Assembly (NCBI GenBank): GCA_009782565.1
Contig: WRIU01000003.1
Location: forward strand, 124,001-188,000
Length of the DNA: 64,000 nt
Direction of reading: 5' to 3'
Source: Betaproteobacteria bacterium
Lineage (GTDB): Bacteria > Pseudomonadota > Gammaproteobacteria > Burkholderiales > Rhodocyclaceae
Positions 17,423-27,308 of this stretch are shown here, one piece after another. Each line of letters opens with the position of its first letter. Positions within the stretch are counted from its first letter, which is position 1. The position numbers and the translations under genes were made by a program. Below the pieces are notes generated by a model. It saw only the letters and a list, made by a program, of their open reading frames with translations. It made no database searches and was not told the origin of the DNA.

Positions 17423-18244
17423 ATGCAGGGAAAGGAAACCACATCGACGTCCACAATCATCGCATCGACAACGCGGCGTTACGATGCGATCACCCTCTTC
17501 CCGGAAATGTTCACAGCTCTCACCGGCAGCGGCATTACGCGCCGGGCGCTGGAACGTGGCTTGTACCGCATTGCTTTCCACGACCCGCGCGAATTCACGA
17601 ATGACGCGCACCGCACGGTCGACGACCGTCCTTACGGGGGCGGCCCCGGCATGGTGATGCTGGCCGAACCGTTGGTGCAAGCCATCGGACGGGCGCGGCA
17701 AAGCCAGCTTGATGCAGCAGGCTCCGCCGGGCCGGTCATCTACCTGTCGCCGCAAGGCGCACCGCTCACACACGCCAAGATCCTGGAACTGGCCCAGTTG
17801 CCGGGGCTGATCCTGCTTTGCGGGCGCTACGAAGGCGTCGACCAGCGTCTGCTCGACCGCGAAGTGGATGAAGAAATCTCGCTCGGCGATTTCGTTCTCT
17901 CAGGGGGCGAACTGGCGGCAATGGCGCTCATCGACGCTATCGTCCGCCAGTTGCCGGGCGCGCTGAACGATGCCGAATCGGCGCAGGAAGACTCTTTCGT
18001 GGCCGGATTGCTCGATTGCCCGCACTACACGCGGCCGGAAATTTTCGATGACGAACAGGTTCCGGAAGTCCTGCTCTCCGGCAACCACGCCCTCATTCGC
18101 CGCTGGCGGCTCAAACAGGCCTTGGGCCGCACATGGCTACGCCGTCCAGAACTACTTGCACAAAGGGGGGTAAATGAGGAAGAATCGCGCCTCTTGGAAG
18201 AATTCCAAAAGGAGTACGACAGGAAAACCCGTATGGCTGTTTGA
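17423..18244 (+). CDS. trmD: tRNA (guanine-37-N1)-methyltransferase
   Basis: TrmD methylates G37 next to the anticodon and so prevents +1 frameshifting. It is a dimeric SPOUT enzyme. The protein has 273 residues from ATG 17423. [14 protein letters not shown], the catalytic [11 protein letters not shown]-type loop (here [13 protein letters not shown]), and [12 protein letters not shown] with [11 protein letters not shown] of the trefoil knot are all present. The usual protein starts almost at the YDAI segment. Here about 19 Thr/Ser-rich residues precede it, and no better start is seen closer in. It is part of the rpsP operon. Confidence 0.97.
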   Translation: MQGKETTSTSTIIASTTRRYDAITLFPEMFTALTGSGITRRALERGLYRIAFHDPREFTNDAHRTVDDRPYGGGPGMVMLAEPLVQAIGRARQSQLDAAGSAGPVIYLSPQGAPLTHAKILELAQLPGLILLCGRYEGVDQRLLDREVDEEISLGDFVLSGGELAAMALIDAIVRQLPGALNDAESAQEDSFVAGLLDCPHYTRPEIFDDEQVPEVLLSGNHALIRRWRLKQALGRTWLRRPELLAQRGVNEEESRLLEEFQKEYDRKTRMAV

Positions 18245-18342
18245 GCACAACCCGGTTTTCCAATGACAAACCGCGCGCACCAGGCTTCGCCCTGCTCTAC
18301 GCGCCAGGCCACAGGCCATTGAACGATATGGAGTCCATGAAA

Positions 18343-18738
18343 ATGAACCTGATCCAACAACTCGAACAAGAAGAAATTACCCGACTGACCGTCAGCAAGA
18401 CCATCCCCGACTTCTCCCCCGGCGACACCGTGGTGGTGCAGGTCAAGGTCAAGGAAGGTTCGCGCGAGCGTCTGCAAGCCTACGAAGGCGTGGTGATTGC
18501 CAAGCGCAATCGCGGCCTCAACTCCTCCTTCATCGTTCGCAAGATTTCTTCCGGCGAAGGCGTGGAGCGGACGTTCCAGACCTATTCCCCGCTGCTGGCC
18601 GCGATTGAAGTCAAGCGCCGGGGCGACGTGCGCCGCGCCAAGCTCTACTACCTGCGAAGCCGTTCCGGCAAGTCCGCCAGAATCAAAGAAAAACTCGACT
18701 ACAAAGCCGCTGCGGCCAAGAAACGAGTTTCTGCTTAA
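18343..18738 (+). CDS. rplS: 50S ribosomal protein L19
   Basis: L19 sits at the 30S-50S interface. It has 131 residues from ATG 18343, preceded by GGAG at 18330-18333; alternative ATGs at 18328 and 18337 are less well spaced. [12 protein letters not shown] is the canonical N-terminus, and PGDTVVV and [11 protein letters not shown] are conserved blocks. The C-terminal [15 protein letters not shown] tail is lysine-rich, as in other proteobacteria. It is the last gene of the rpsP-rimM-trmD-rplS operon, with a strong palindrome 41 bp after its stop. Confidence 0.98.
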   Translation: MNLIQQLEQEEITRLTVSKTIPDFSPGDTVVVQVKVKEGSRERLQAYEGVVIAKRNRGLNSSFIVRKISSGEGVERTFQTYSPLLAAIEVKRRGDVRRAKLYYLRSRSGKSARIKEKLDYKAAAAKKRVSA

Positions 18739-18779
18739 ACACGGGCTTTGATTTAAGTGTGTATTTCTATGGATGTTCT

Positions 18780-18815
18780 CCCCCTCTCCCGCCCCTTCTG
18801 GGCAGGGAGAGGGGG
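18780..18815. repeat. Palindromic repeat, type B, after rplS
   Basis: An 11-bp perfect stem CCCCCTCTCCC / GGGAGAGGGGG (18780-18790 with 18805-18815) encloses a smaller GCCC-TTCT-GGGC hairpin. It shares the CCTCTCCCG core with 6810-6834 and 51346-51364. In this position it may also end rpsP operon transcription, although no T-run follows. Confidence 0.65.
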
Positions 18816-18863
18816 ATGAGCGCATTGCGCCTGCACATCACCTGAAATACAGGGCTTTTCAAC

Positions 18864-19379
18864 ATGAAACAACTCCGCATCCTCGCTGCCCTGGCCGCCG
18901 TGGCTCTCATTGCCGCTGGCGTTTTCGTCTACTTCGAGAAGCCCCTTGCTCCTGAAGTAAGTTTTACGATCCTGCAAGGTGGCAAGGCCGATACTGTCCG
19001 CCTCGATACGGCCTCGCTGCGCGGCAAGGTGACGCTGGTCAGTTTCTGGGCCACGACCTGCTCGACCTGCATCGAAGAAATGCCGGATTTGGCCGACACC
19101 TACAAGAAATTTGCCGAGCGCGGGCTGGATATCATCGCCGTAGCGATGGAATACGACCCGGAACCGCAGGTTCGCGCCTATGCGGAAAAGGCCGCGCTGC
19201 CGTTCAAGGTGGCGCTGGATCGCGACGGCGAAGTGGCGCTCAATTTCCAAGGCGTACGCATGACGCCGACGGCCTTCCTCATTGACCGCCAAGGCCGCAT
19301 CGTGCACAAGTACCTGGGCAAGCCCGACTTCGGCGCATTACATGCGCTGCTCGAAAAGCTGCTGGCCGAATCGGCCTGA
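18864..19379 (+). CDS. TlpA/ResA-like membrane-anchored thioredoxin
   Basis: This 171-residue protein has an N-terminal signal anchor (hydrophobic 5-24) and a periplasmic thioredoxin fold of the TlpA/AhpC-TSA class. The redox motif is CSTC (Cys66/Cys69) in VSFWATTCSTCIEEMP, and the cis-proline block is MTPTAFLIDRQG. Family members reduce apocytochrome or copper-site disulphides or provide general periplasmic thiol reduction. It stands alone between rplS and the convergent Sel1-repeat gene, so the partner cannot be read from context. Confidence 0.9.
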   Translation: MKQLRILAALAAVALIAAGVFVYFEKPLAPEVSFTILQGGKADTVRLDTASLRGKVTLVSFWATTCSTCIEEMPDLADTYKKFAERGLDIIAVAMEYDPEPQVRAYAEKAALPFKVALDRDGEVALNFQGVRMTPTAFLIDRQGRIVHKYLGKPDFGALHALLEKLLAESA

Positions 19380-19458
19380 CTTCTCCGCTCGTAGGAGAAA
19401 GTACCCCGAAGTATCTGTGCACTAAGCAACACACAGACAACCTTCCTCTATCGAGATT

Positions 19459-21612
19459 TTATTTCTTCATCTTTTGAAGAAGCTCCTGCACCTCTTTGTC
19501 TCCCTGTTCCGCTGCCTTCTTAATCCACTTCGCCGCTTCCGCATCATCCTGGGTAACACCCTTGCCTTTGGCATACATCGCCCCAAGATAGTATTGAGCC
19601 AGTGCATCTCCCTGCTCCGCCGCTTTTCTGTACCACTTCACGGCTTCTACATCATCCTGGGGAACGCCCTGGCCTTTGGCGTACAGCGCCCCAAGGTAAA
19701 ACTGCGATATTGCATGTCCCTGTTCCGCCGCTTTTCTGTACCATTTCGCAGCTTCCACATCATCCTTGGCAACACCGAGTCCATTGATATACTCATTCCC
19801 AAGAAAATATTGCGCCACCACATGTCCTTGCTCTGCCGCCAATTTGTGCCACTTTGCGGCTTCCACATTGTCCTTGGGAACCTTCAGGCCATCGGCATAA
19901 ATCGCTCCAAGAAGGCTTTGCGCTATCGCATATCCCTGTTCCGCAGATTTTCTGTACCACTTCACTGCCTCCGCAGGATTTCGCGCAACGCCTTGACCTT
20001 CGTCATACATCATCCCGACGTAAAATTGCGCGACTACGTTTCCCTGTTCAGCCGCTTGCAAACACTGTTTCCGCGTTTCAGGAGTATCCTGCTTGAGCGT
20101 TCTTATTTGGCAAATACGATTCACCAGAGAATGGTTTTCCATCTCTTGAAGAATCATCCGCGCTTTCTCGTCTCCCTGTTCTGCCGCTTTTTTTAACCGA
20201 TTCACCGCCTCCACAGAAAAATTCTCTATCTCCCGAAGAGCGGCCTTCGCGTTCTCATCCCCTTGTTCTGCCGCTTTTTTTAACCACTTCACCGCCTCCA
20301 CAGGATTCCGTGCAACACCACGACCTGTGACGTACATCACCCCAAGCATGCCTTGTGCCTCTGCGTTTCCCTGTTCTGCCGCTTTTGTAAGCCACTTCAC
20401 CGCTTCAGCATCATTTTTTGCAACACCCAGACCTTTGGCATACATCACACCAAGGTTGTATTGCGCTATCGCATATCCATGTTCCGCAGATTTTCTAGTC
20501 CACTTCAACGCTTCCGCATCGTCCTTCGCAATGCCCCGACCTGTGGCATACATCGCCCCAAGGTTGCCTTGTGCCTCTGCGCTTCCCTGTTCTGCCGCTT
20601 TTTTCCACCACTTTACCGCTTCCACATCATCCCGCGCGACGCCTCGACCTGTGGCATACATCGTTCCAAGGTTGATTTGTGCAAACACCTCTCCTTGTTC
20701 TGCCGCTTTTCTCCACCACTTCACCGCTTCCACACCATCCCGCGCAATGCCTCGACCTTCGGCATACATCGTTCCAAGGTTGGTTTGTGCCTCTGCGTCT
20801 CCCTGTTCTGCCGCTTTTCTGTACCACTTCACGGTTTCTGCATCATCCTGAGTAACACCCTGGCCTCTGGCATAGGCTTTTCCAAAGAAGGTTAGTGCCG
20901 CTAGGAATCCTTGTTCCGCAGGCTCCCTTAGCCACTTCGCCGCTTCGGCATAATCTTGTGCAACGCCCCGACCCTCAGCGTACATAAAACCAAGGTTGTA
21001 TTTCCCAAGTACAAGCCCGTTTTCCGCCGCCTTTCTGAACCACTTTAAGGCTTCCGCATCATCCTTGCCGACACCTTCGCCTAACTTGTACATCGCTCCA
21101 AGGTTGGTTTGTGCAAACCAATTCCCTTGCTCGGCTGATTTCCTGTACCACTTTGCCGCTTCCGCTAAATCCTGCCCAACACCCTTACCTTGCGAATACA
21201 TCAACCCAAGGCTAAATTGAGCGTCTGCATTACCTTGATCCGCAGCCTTTCTATACCACTTCACAGCTTCCGCATCATTTTGTGGGACGAGTTGCCCTGT
21301 GGAATAAATTGCGCCAAGGTTTTCTTGTGCTTCCGCATGCCCCTGCTCTGCCGCCAACCGACAATTTTTTAGTGTTTCGTCAGTGGCGGGTTTCTCTAAG
21401 TATGTCCGGCAAATCTCTAGTTCCGGAGAGGAGTTTTCTGTCCGCGTTACACATGGAATACCCGTCATCGTCCGGCAAACCTTTGGTTCCGGAGAGGGGT
21501 TTTCACCATAAGCCAGCAATGGGAACATTGCCAACATCCCCACTGCGATCCTTGCCTTTATCCGTTTTGCCCTCATCGTTGTTGCGATCGATGCCATGAT
21601 GCCGTCCTTCAA
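19459..21612 (-). CDS. Secreted Sel1-like repeat protein (about 15 full repeats)
   Basis: The 717-residue protein starts at 21612, or at an internal ATG 21597. An N-terminal signal-like segment (GMLAMFPLLAYG) suggests export. A short Cys/Thr-rich lead is followed by about fifteen full 36-residue Sel1 repeats and three shortened ones. The consensus is AAEQG-A-AQ-LG-MYA-GRGVA-DD-EAVKWYRK. A break after the tenth repeat (ENFSVEAVNRLKK, then a segment with two cysteines) separates the first ten from the last five. Sel1 solenoids usually act as protein-binding scaffolds; nothing here names the partner. It is probably co-transcribed with the DUF3298-like and dciA genes upstream (35 bp gap). Confidence 0.9.
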   Translation of the reverse strand: MKDGIMASIATTMRAKRIKARIAVGMLAMFPLLAYGENPSPEPKVCRTMTGIPCVTRTENSSPELEICRTYLEKPATDETLKNCRLAAEQGHAEAQENLGAIYSTGQLVPQNDAEAVKWYRKAADQGNADAQFSLGLMYSQGKGVGQDLAEAAKWYRKSAEQGNWFAQTNLGAMYKLGEGVGKDDAEALKWFRKAAENGLVLGKYNLGFMYAEGRGVAQDYAEAAKWLREPAEQGFLAALTFFGKAYARGQGVTQDDAETVKWYRKAAEQGDAEAQTNLGTMYAEGRGIARDGVEAVKWWRKAAEQGEVFAQINLGTMYATGRGVARDDVEAVKWWKKAAEQGSAEAQGNLGAMYATGRGIAKDDAEALKWTRKSAEHGYAIAQYNLGVMYAKGLGVAKNDAEAVKWLTKAAEQGNAEAQGMLGVMYVTGRGVARNPVEAVKWLKKAAEQGDENAKAALREIENFSVEAVNRLKKAAEQGDEKARMILQEMENHSLVNRICQIRTLKQDTPETRKQCLQAAEQGNVVAQFYVGMMYDEGQGVARNPAEAVKWYRKSAEQGYAIAQSLLGAIYADGLKVPKDNVEAAKWHKLAAEQGHVVAQYFLGNEYINGLGVAKDDVEAAKWYRKAAEQGHAISQFYLGALYAKGQGVPQDDVEAVKWYRKAAEQGDALAQYYLGAMYAKGKGVTQDDAEAAKWIKKAAEQGDKEVQELLQKMKK

Positions 21613-21646
21613 CGATAATTTGCTGCCCGTTCGGCAGTGGATGCCG

Positions 21647-22609
21647 TCAATTCCCCGCCGTCAACTCCCTGCCCGGAATCTGTTCCAGGATGTCGGGGTG
21701 GATGATGTTTTGCAAACGATCTTTTTCCACGAAGATTTCCGGGGAGCCGAAAGGTCGCGGGCCAACTTCATTCGTGGCAAAACGGAATATCAGCCCCCCT
21801 TCCGCGATGCGCCAATTCTTGTTCACGCTAAAGGCATATGACGGGTTGGCGAGATGCAACCAGATGGCTTTTTCCGGTAATTTCCGTTCCGTTTTCAGCC
21901 AGGCGCGAAAAGACGTCCGCTGAAGGTTTTCGAGGGCTTTTTCCCGACCGGGCAGGATGAGGTTGTCAAATGTCAAAATCTTGCGTGTGCGAATATCGAC
22001 CACGATGAAACCACCCGACGGACCAGATGGACGGGCATCGTATTGCTGGCGCAATTCATGCTCGAACGCAAATTGCAGATATGAGCCGAAAATCTCTGGA
22101 CGGGGAAATCTTTCCGAAGAGAGGGAATCCTTATCGTAACCTGTCAGTTTCGCGGTAAATTCGATGACAGGAGGGTTTTCCACACTGCCATATTCACCGC
22201 CTTTTCGTACCAGGTTCGCCAATTTTCCTTCGTAGAGGGCTTCCCCACCTTTGCGGGCTGGTGTCTCCTCCAGCCGCTCGGCAAACATCGGCAGGATGAC
22301 GGACTGGGCTATCAACTGGTTCAGCCAAGGCGTTTTTTTGTATAGCGGATACATCAGCCGCGCGCGGGAACAGTTGTCCACCTTCCACTCCCCTTTCTCC
22401 CACTCTTCCTTTTTTTTCCTGAAATTTTTGGGACAAAGGCTGACCGTCAGGGTTTTGAAGGTCGGGCGCGTCAGTTCTTCCGAGATAATTGTTTTTTTCT
22501 CCGTGCGAACTTTCCCCGCCGCGCAAACCGTCCCGGAAAAAAGCATCAGGCAGGCCAGCGTCACAAACGCGGCCAAGCACGGGCTGGGACGGAAAAAGGG
22601 AAATCTCAT
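21647..22609 (-). CDS. Exported DUF3298/RsiV-like protein
   Basis: The 320-residue protein begins at ATG 22609, which overlaps the dciA stop as ATGA, with a clear signal peptide (PCLAAFVTLACLMLFSGTVCAA). The longer open frame to 22936 only overlaps dciA out of frame. The C-terminal 120 residues match the DUF3298 layout: IRTRKILTFDNLILPG, then AFSVNKNWRIAEGGLIFRFATNEVGPRPFGSPEIFV and a final IIHPDIL. In RsiV this domain binds lysozyme. Whether this protein binds lysozyme is unknown, but an LprI-domain protein (another inhibitor-type family) is also encoded in this window. Confidence 0.65.
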   Translation of the reverse strand: MRFPFFRPSPCLAAFVTLACLMLFSGTVCAAGKVRTEKKTIISEELTRPTFKTLTVSLCPKNFRKKKEEWEKGEWKVDNCSRARLMYPLYKKTPWLNQLIAQSVILPMFAERLEETPARKGGEALYEGKLANLVRKGGEYGSVENPPVIEFTAKLTGYDKDSLSSERFPRPEIFGSYLQFAFEHELRQQYDARPSGPSGGFIVVDIRTRKILTFDNLILPGREKALENLQRTSFRAWLKTERKLPEKAIWLHLANPSYAFSVNKNWRIAEGGLIFRFATNEVGPRPFGSPEIFVEKDRLQNIIHPDILEQIPGRELTAGN

Positions 22610-23052
22610 GCTTCCAGTCCGGGAGATGATGAACGTCGCACGAGAGTTTCCAGCGCGGCGCGCAAGGGGGCATCCATTGGCAGGGAGGCGGCAAAGGTTT
22701 CTATCTGCATACGCGCGGCACTTGAAATGATTCTTGCCTCTGAGATTCGACGCGTGGGGGAAGGTTCCGACAGCCCCACCTTGACCTGGATGCGCTGCAA
22801 GGGGTAACCGGCACGCGCAAAATGATCGAGCAGGGAGGGAAGCATCTGTTTGAGCCGCACCGCAACGGCGCTGCCACGGGCACTGATGGTCAGTACATCC
22901 TCCTTCAGATTGGCAACGTGGCAAGCGTTCGCACACTGCGCCGGGAGGGCTGGCGCGAGCACACGCTGCATGCGCCCGAGACGAGCGGCATGATCCTGGA
23001 GGCGGGCAAGCGGCGTATCGCGTCCAAGGAAGCGGTGTAACAGGGTACTCAT
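22606..23052 (-). CDS. dciA: DciA-type (DUF721) replicative helicase loader
   Basis: The 148-residue DUF721 protein matches DciA, the ancestral DnaB loader used by bacteria that lack DnaC. The conserved core (about 35-95) includes [21 protein letters not shown] and [17 protein letters not shown], an alpha/beta unit related to KH/DnaA-domain III surfaces. A disordered Arg/Ser-rich tail follows. Its divergent position next to secA is common in beta-proteobacteria. The window shows no helicase gene, so the role rests on the family. Confidence 0.75.
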   Translation of the reverse strand: MSTLLHRFLGRDTPLARLQDHAARLGRMQRVLAPALPAQCANACHVANLKEDVLTISARGSAVAVRLKQMLPSLLDHFARAGYPLQRIQVKVGLSEPSPTRRISEARIISSAARMQIETFAASLPMDAPLRAALETLVRRSSSPGLEA

Positions 23053-23127
23053 CGAGTGGGTCGCTCCGGGCAGGCGAACATTGACATGATAAACTATTTA
23101 TTTTTCCGTATCGCCAAATCCCACTCT

Positions 23128-25851
23128 ATGATTACCGGCCTGCTCAAAAAAGTATTCGGTTCGCGCAACGATCGACTGATCCGTCAGTATTCCCGCACTG
23201 TAGCGCGTATCAACGAACTCGAACCCTCGCTCTCGGCGCTCACTGACGAAGCGCTTGCCGCCAAAACCGTTGAATTCAGGCAACGCCTCGCGCAGGGCGA
23301 AACACTCGACGCCCTGCTGCCGGAAGCGTTCGCCGTGGTGCGGGAGGCAGGCAAACGGACGCTCGGCCAGCGCCATTACGATGTCCAGTTGATAGGCGGC
23401 ATGGTACTTCACGCGGGCAAAATATCGGAAATGCGAACCGGCGAAGGCAAGACACTGGTTGCCACGCTGGCGGCCTATCTCAACGCCTTGCCCGGTAAGG
23501 GTGTGCACATCGTCACCGTCAATGACTACCTCGCCAACCGCGACGCGGAATGGATGGGGCAAATCTACGGATTCCTCGGCCTCACGACGGGCTGCAACCT
23601 GGCGCGCCTGAGCCACGACGAGAAGCAGAAAGCCTACGCGGCAGACATCACCTACGGAACCAACAACGAGTTCGGTTTCGACTACCTGCGCGACAACATG
23701 GTCTATTCGGCAACCGACCGGGTACAGCGCGGACAACCCTACGCCATCGTCGACGAAGTGGACTCCATCCTCATCGACGAGGCGCGTACACCGCTCATCA
23801 TCTCCGGTCAGGCCGAGGATCACACCGATCTGTACGTGAAGATGAATGAAGTCGCCCCGCGCCTGAAGAAACAGGAAGGCGAAGGCGACAATGTGACCGT
23901 ACCCGGCGACTACACCGTCGACTTGAAGGCCCATCAGGTGCTGCTCACCGAACAGGGGCACGAGTCCGCCGAAGGCTTGCTGGTCAAGATGGGGCTGCTG
24001 GCCGACGGGGCGGGGCTTTACGACCCGGCTAACATTCTGCTCGTGCATCACCTGTACGCTGCCCTGCGCGCCCATGTGCTGTTCCACAAGGATCAGCACT
24101 ACGTGGTGCAGAATGACGAAATCGTCATCGTCGACGAATTCACGGGGCGTTTGATGACGGGGCGGCGCTGGTCGGAAGGGCTGCATCAGGCGGTCGAAGC
24201 CAAGGAAGGCGTCAAGGTGCAGTCCGAGAACCAGACGCTGGCTTCCATCACTTTCCAGAATTACTTCCGCATGTATGGGAAACTCGCGGGCATGACCGGC
24301 ACTGCCGATACCGAAGCCTACGAATTTCACTCGATCTACGGGCTGGAAACGGTTGTGGTTCCCACCAACCGTCCCTCGAAGCGCACGGACTCCAACGACA
24401 AGGTCTACCGCACCGCGAAAGAAAAATGGTCAGCCGTCATCGAAGACATCCGCGATTGCGTCAAGCGTGGTCAGCCGACGCTGGTGGGCACGACCTCCAT
24501 CGAGAACAATGAATTTCTCTCCGGGCTGCTGAAGAAAGAAGGCATCCGGCACGAAGTGCTCAACGCCAAACAACATGAGCGCGAAGCCGAGATCATCGCG
24601 CAGGCCGGTTTGCCGGGTCAGGTCACGATTGCCACCAACATGGCGGGACGGGGAACGGACATCGTGCTGGGCGGCAACATCGACAAGAAAATAGCCACAA
24701 TCCGCTCAGACGAGCAGCCGGAAACCGGGAAGGAAGAAACCATTACCTCCCTGCGTGCCGAATGGCAGGTTGTTCACGACAAGGTCATCGCGGCAGGCGG
24801 CTTGCACATCATCGGGACCGAACGCCACGAATCGCGCCGTATCGACAACCAGTTGCGCGGTCGCTCAGGCCGTCAGGGCGACCCCGGATCGAGCCGTTTC
24901 TACCTTTCCCTGGAAGACCCGCTGTTGAAAATTTTTGCCGGGGAGCGCCTGAACGCCATCATGGTGCGGCTGAAAATGCCCGAAGGCGAAGCCATCGAAC
25001 ACGCGATGGTGACGCGCTCGCTCGAATCGGCGCAACGCAAGGTGGAACAACGCAACTTCGACATCCGCAAACAACTGCTCGAATACGACGACGTTGCCAA
25101 CGACCAGCGCAAGGTCATCTACAAGAACCGTAACGAACTGCTCGAAAGCGAAGACGTGTCCGACACCGTGCGCGGCATGCGCCACGAAGTGTTGAAGAAT
25201 CTTTTCCGCCTCTACGTCCCGGAAGAAAGCGTCGAAGAACAATGGGATATCCCCGCGCTCGAACGGGCGCTGGCGGACCTTCTTCTGCCGATGCCGGTTG
25301 GGGAATGGATCAAGGCCGAACCTGCCATCGACGATACGGCCATTCTCGTTCGCATTGCCGAAGCGGCAGACGCCGCATACCGGCAGAAAACCGAAATGCT
25401 CGACCCGGTGGGCTGGCACCAATTCGAGCGCAACATCACCCTCAACAACCTCGACAACCTCTGGCGCGAACACTTGGCCGCGCTCGACCTGCTGCGCCAA
25501 GGCATTCACCTGCGTGGTTACGCGCAGAAAAATCCCAAGCAGGAATACAAGCGCGAGGCCTTCCAACTTTTCGGCAATCTGGTCGATGCCTGGAGCCAGG
25601 AAACTTCCCGCATGCTTCTCACCGTCCAGATTCGCACCGAAGCCGCCGAGGAACAACTGGCTGCTGCCGAAGCTCCACCACGCACCGCAAACATCCGTTA
25701 CCAACACGCGGACTATGATGAGGCACTTGCCTCCGCCGGAACATCCAGGCCGCGTTCTCCGGCGACGGCCGGACCGAAAGTCGGGCGCAACGACCCCTGC
25801 CCCTGCGGTTCGGGCAAAAAATACAAACACTGCCATGGCAGTCTGAACTGA
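23128..25851 (+). CDS. secA: Preprotein translocase ATPase SecA
   Basis: SecA drives post-translational export through SecYEG. It has 907 residues from ATG 23128 ([16 protein letters not shown] is the standard N-terminus; a 24-residue in-frame extension is ignored). Visible are Walker A MRTGEGKT, the DEAD-type [20 protein letters not shown], motif [34 protein letters not shown], and the helical wing/scaffold. The C-terminus has the zinc-binding [19 protein letters not shown] that contacts SecB. The ribosome-binding site before 23128 is poor, which would fit the translational autoregulation known for secA. argJ follows by 18 bp. Confidence 0.99.
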   Translation: MITGLLKKVFGSRNDRLIRQYSRTVARINELEPSLSALTDEALAAKTVEFRQRLAQGETLDALLPEAFAVVREAGKRTLGQRHYDVQLIGGMVLHAGKISEMRTGEGKTLVATLAAYLNALPGKGVHIVTVNDYLANRDAEWMGQIYGFLGLTTGCNLARLSHDEKQKAYAADITYGTNNEFGFDYLRDNMVYSATDRVQRGQPYAIVDEVDSILIDEARTPLIISGQAEDHTDLYVKMNEVAPRLKKQEGEGDNVTVPGDYTVDLKAHQVLLTEQGHESAEGLLVKMGLLADGAGLYDPANILLVHHLYAALRAHVLFHKDQHYVVQNDEIVIVDEFTGRLMTGRRWSEGLHQAVEAKEGVKVQSENQTLASITFQNYFRMYGKLAGMTGTADTEAYEFHSIYGLETVVVPTNRPSKRTDSNDKVYRTAKEKWSAVIEDIRDCVKRGQPTLVGTTSIENNEFLSGLLKKEGIRHEVLNAKQHEREAEIIAQAGLPGQVTIATNMAGRGTDIVLGGNIDKKIATIRSDEQPETGKEETITSLRAEWQVVHDKVIAAGGLHIIGTERHESRRIDNQLRGRSGRQGDPGSSRFYLSLEDPLLKIFAGERLNAIMVRLKMPEGEAIEHAMVTRSLESAQRKVEQRNFDIRKQLLEYDDVANDQRKVIYKNRNELLESEDVSDTVRGMRHEVLKNLFRLYVPEESVEEQWDIPALERALADLLLPMPVGEWIKAEPAIDDTAILVRIAEAADAAYRQKTEMLDPVGWHQFERNITLNNLDNLWREHLAALDLLRQGIHLRGYAQKNPKQEYKREAFQLFGNLVDAWSQETSRMLLTVQIRTEAAEEQLAAAEAPPRTANIRYQHADYDEALASAGTSRPRSPATAGPKVGRNDPCPCGSGKKYKHCHGSLN

Positions 25852-25869
25852 CTGATTCAAAGGCCGATC

Positions 25870-27108
25870 ATGGCTGTCAATCTGAAAACACCCAACCCCG
25901 CCGACCTGTTGCCCGTTCCCGGCGTACGGCTCGGTGTGGCGCAGGCAGGCATCCGCAAGGCCAATCATTACGACCTCACGGTTATCGAATTGTCTCCTGG
26001 TAGCCGGGTTGCGGGCGTCTTCACCCGGAACCGTTTCTGCGCCGCGCCGGTCACGGTCTGCCGGAAACACCTTCAGAATGGCAACATTCGCGCTTTGGTC
26101 ATCAATACCGGCAACGCCAACGCCGGAACCGGCGAACAGGGATTGAGTGATACCCGCGCCACCTGCAAGGCGCTGGCGGGCATCCTCGGCATCGACGCAG
26201 ATCAAGTATTGCCGTTTTCCACCGGCGTCATCCTTGAGCCGCTGCCAATGGAACGCCTGCTTGCGGGGCTGCCGCATGCGGTAGCCGACTTGCGGACGGA
26301 TTCATGGTTCGATGCCGCACACGCGATCATGACCACCGACACGCTCGCCAAGGCGGTCTCGGAACAGATCGCCCTTGGCGGCAAAACCATCACGATCACC
26401 GGCATGTCCAAGGGCGCAGGCATGATTCGCCCGAACATGGCGACCATGCTCGGCTTCATCGCCTGCGACGCGGCAATCAGCCAATCCCTGCTCGAAGCCA
26501 TTACCCTTGAGGCGACGGACGCATCGTTCAATAGCATCACCGTCGACGGCGACACATCGACCAACGACTCTTTCATCGTCATTGCCACCGGCCAGGCGGG
26601 CAACGCTGAAATCATAGACGCCGCCAGCGATGAAGCCCGCGCGCTCGCCCATGCCATCACCTCGGCCGCCATCCGGCTGGCGCAATCCATCGTCCGTGAT
26701 GGCGAAGGCGCGACCAAATTCATGAGCGTCGCGGTCGAAGGCGGGACAACCCGCGAGGAATGCCGCCTTGTCGCCTACGCCATAGCGCACTCGCCGCTGG
26801 TCAAGACCGCTTTTTTCGCATCCGACCCCAACCTTGGGCGCATCCTCGCCGCAATTGGCTATGCGGGCATCGACGATCTCGACGTGGAACGCCTGCGGGT
26901 CTGGCTCGGCAACCCGGAAGAAGAAACGCTGGTCGCCGAACATGGAGGCCGCGCAGCGGGCTTCATTGAGGAAACCGGCGCGCGGATCATGAAACACGCT
27001 GAACTCACCGTACGTGTCGACCTCGCACGCGGGCAGGCGAAGGCCACGGTCTGGACCTGCGATCTCTCCTACGACTATGTAAAGATTAACGCCGACTACC
27101 GTTCGTGA
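25870..27108 (+). CDS. argJ: Bifunctional glutamate N-acetyltransferase / ornithine acetyltransferase
   Basis: ArgJ recycles the acetyl group between N-acetylornithine and glutamate in arginine synthesis (and may also start the cycle with acetyl-CoA). The proenzyme has 412 residues and cuts itself before the conserved threonine of the [21 protein letters not shown] block (about 178-198), giving alpha and beta chains. [11 protein letters not shown] and [16 protein letters not shown] are further family blocks. It sits directly after secA, an order common in beta-proteobacteria. Regulation is not evident. Confidence 0.98.
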   Translation: MAVNLKTPNPADLLPVPGVRLGVAQAGIRKANHYDLTVIELSPGSRVAGVFTRNRFCAAPVTVCRKHLQNGNIRALVINTGNANAGTGEQGLSDTRATCKALAGILGIDADQVLPFSTGVILEPLPMERLLAGLPHAVADLRTDSWFDAAHAIMTTDTLAKAVSEQIALGGKTITITGMSKGAGMIRPNMATMLGFIACDAAISQSLLEAITLEATDASFNSITVDGDTSTNDSFIVIATGQAGNAEIIDAASDEARALAHAITSAAIRLAQSIVRDGEGATKFMSVAVEGGTTREECRLVAYAIAHSPLVKTAFFASDPNLGRILAAIGYAGIDDLDVERLRVWLGNPEEETLVAEHGGRAAGFIEETGARIMKHAELTVRVDLARGQAKATVWTCDLSYDYVKINADYRS

Positions 27109-27132
27109 ATCGTTGACCCAATTTTTACTGTA

Positions 27133-27161
27133 ATGACACTAAATAAAAGGCCTGATAATAT
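27133..27161 (+). promoter_or_regulatory. Candidate sigma-70 promoter for the ZorA/ZorB-like pair
   Basis: ATGACA (27133-27138) and TAATAT (27156-27161) are 17 bp apart in a locally AT-rich stretch between argJ and 27309. This would leave an untranslated leader of about 140 nt and make the pair independent of argJ. Confidence 0.4.
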
Positions 27162-27308
27162 TTTCCGGGGTTCCGGACAAACCGTTTTTCCGCTAACGTT
27201 ACTCACCATCGACGCCCATTCTCTCCGATTCGGCGCCGGTCTTTCTGTTGAACATGTGTTGGGCGTAATCCCCGTCACTCGTGGCGAGGGAGCTCAAAAG
27301 CCGGGATC

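Noticed and set aside
19540-21340. Repeated 108-bp units as CRISPR-like DNA
   Set aside because: They are Sel1 repeats in a single continuous reading frame.
23098-24330. Long open frame antisense to secA
   Set aside because: It is a high-GC shadow of secA with no family motif and no ribosome-binding site.
24865-26277. Minus-strand open frame over secA and argJ
   Set aside because: It spans the 3' end of one well-supported gene and the 5' end of another, and has no recognisable domain.
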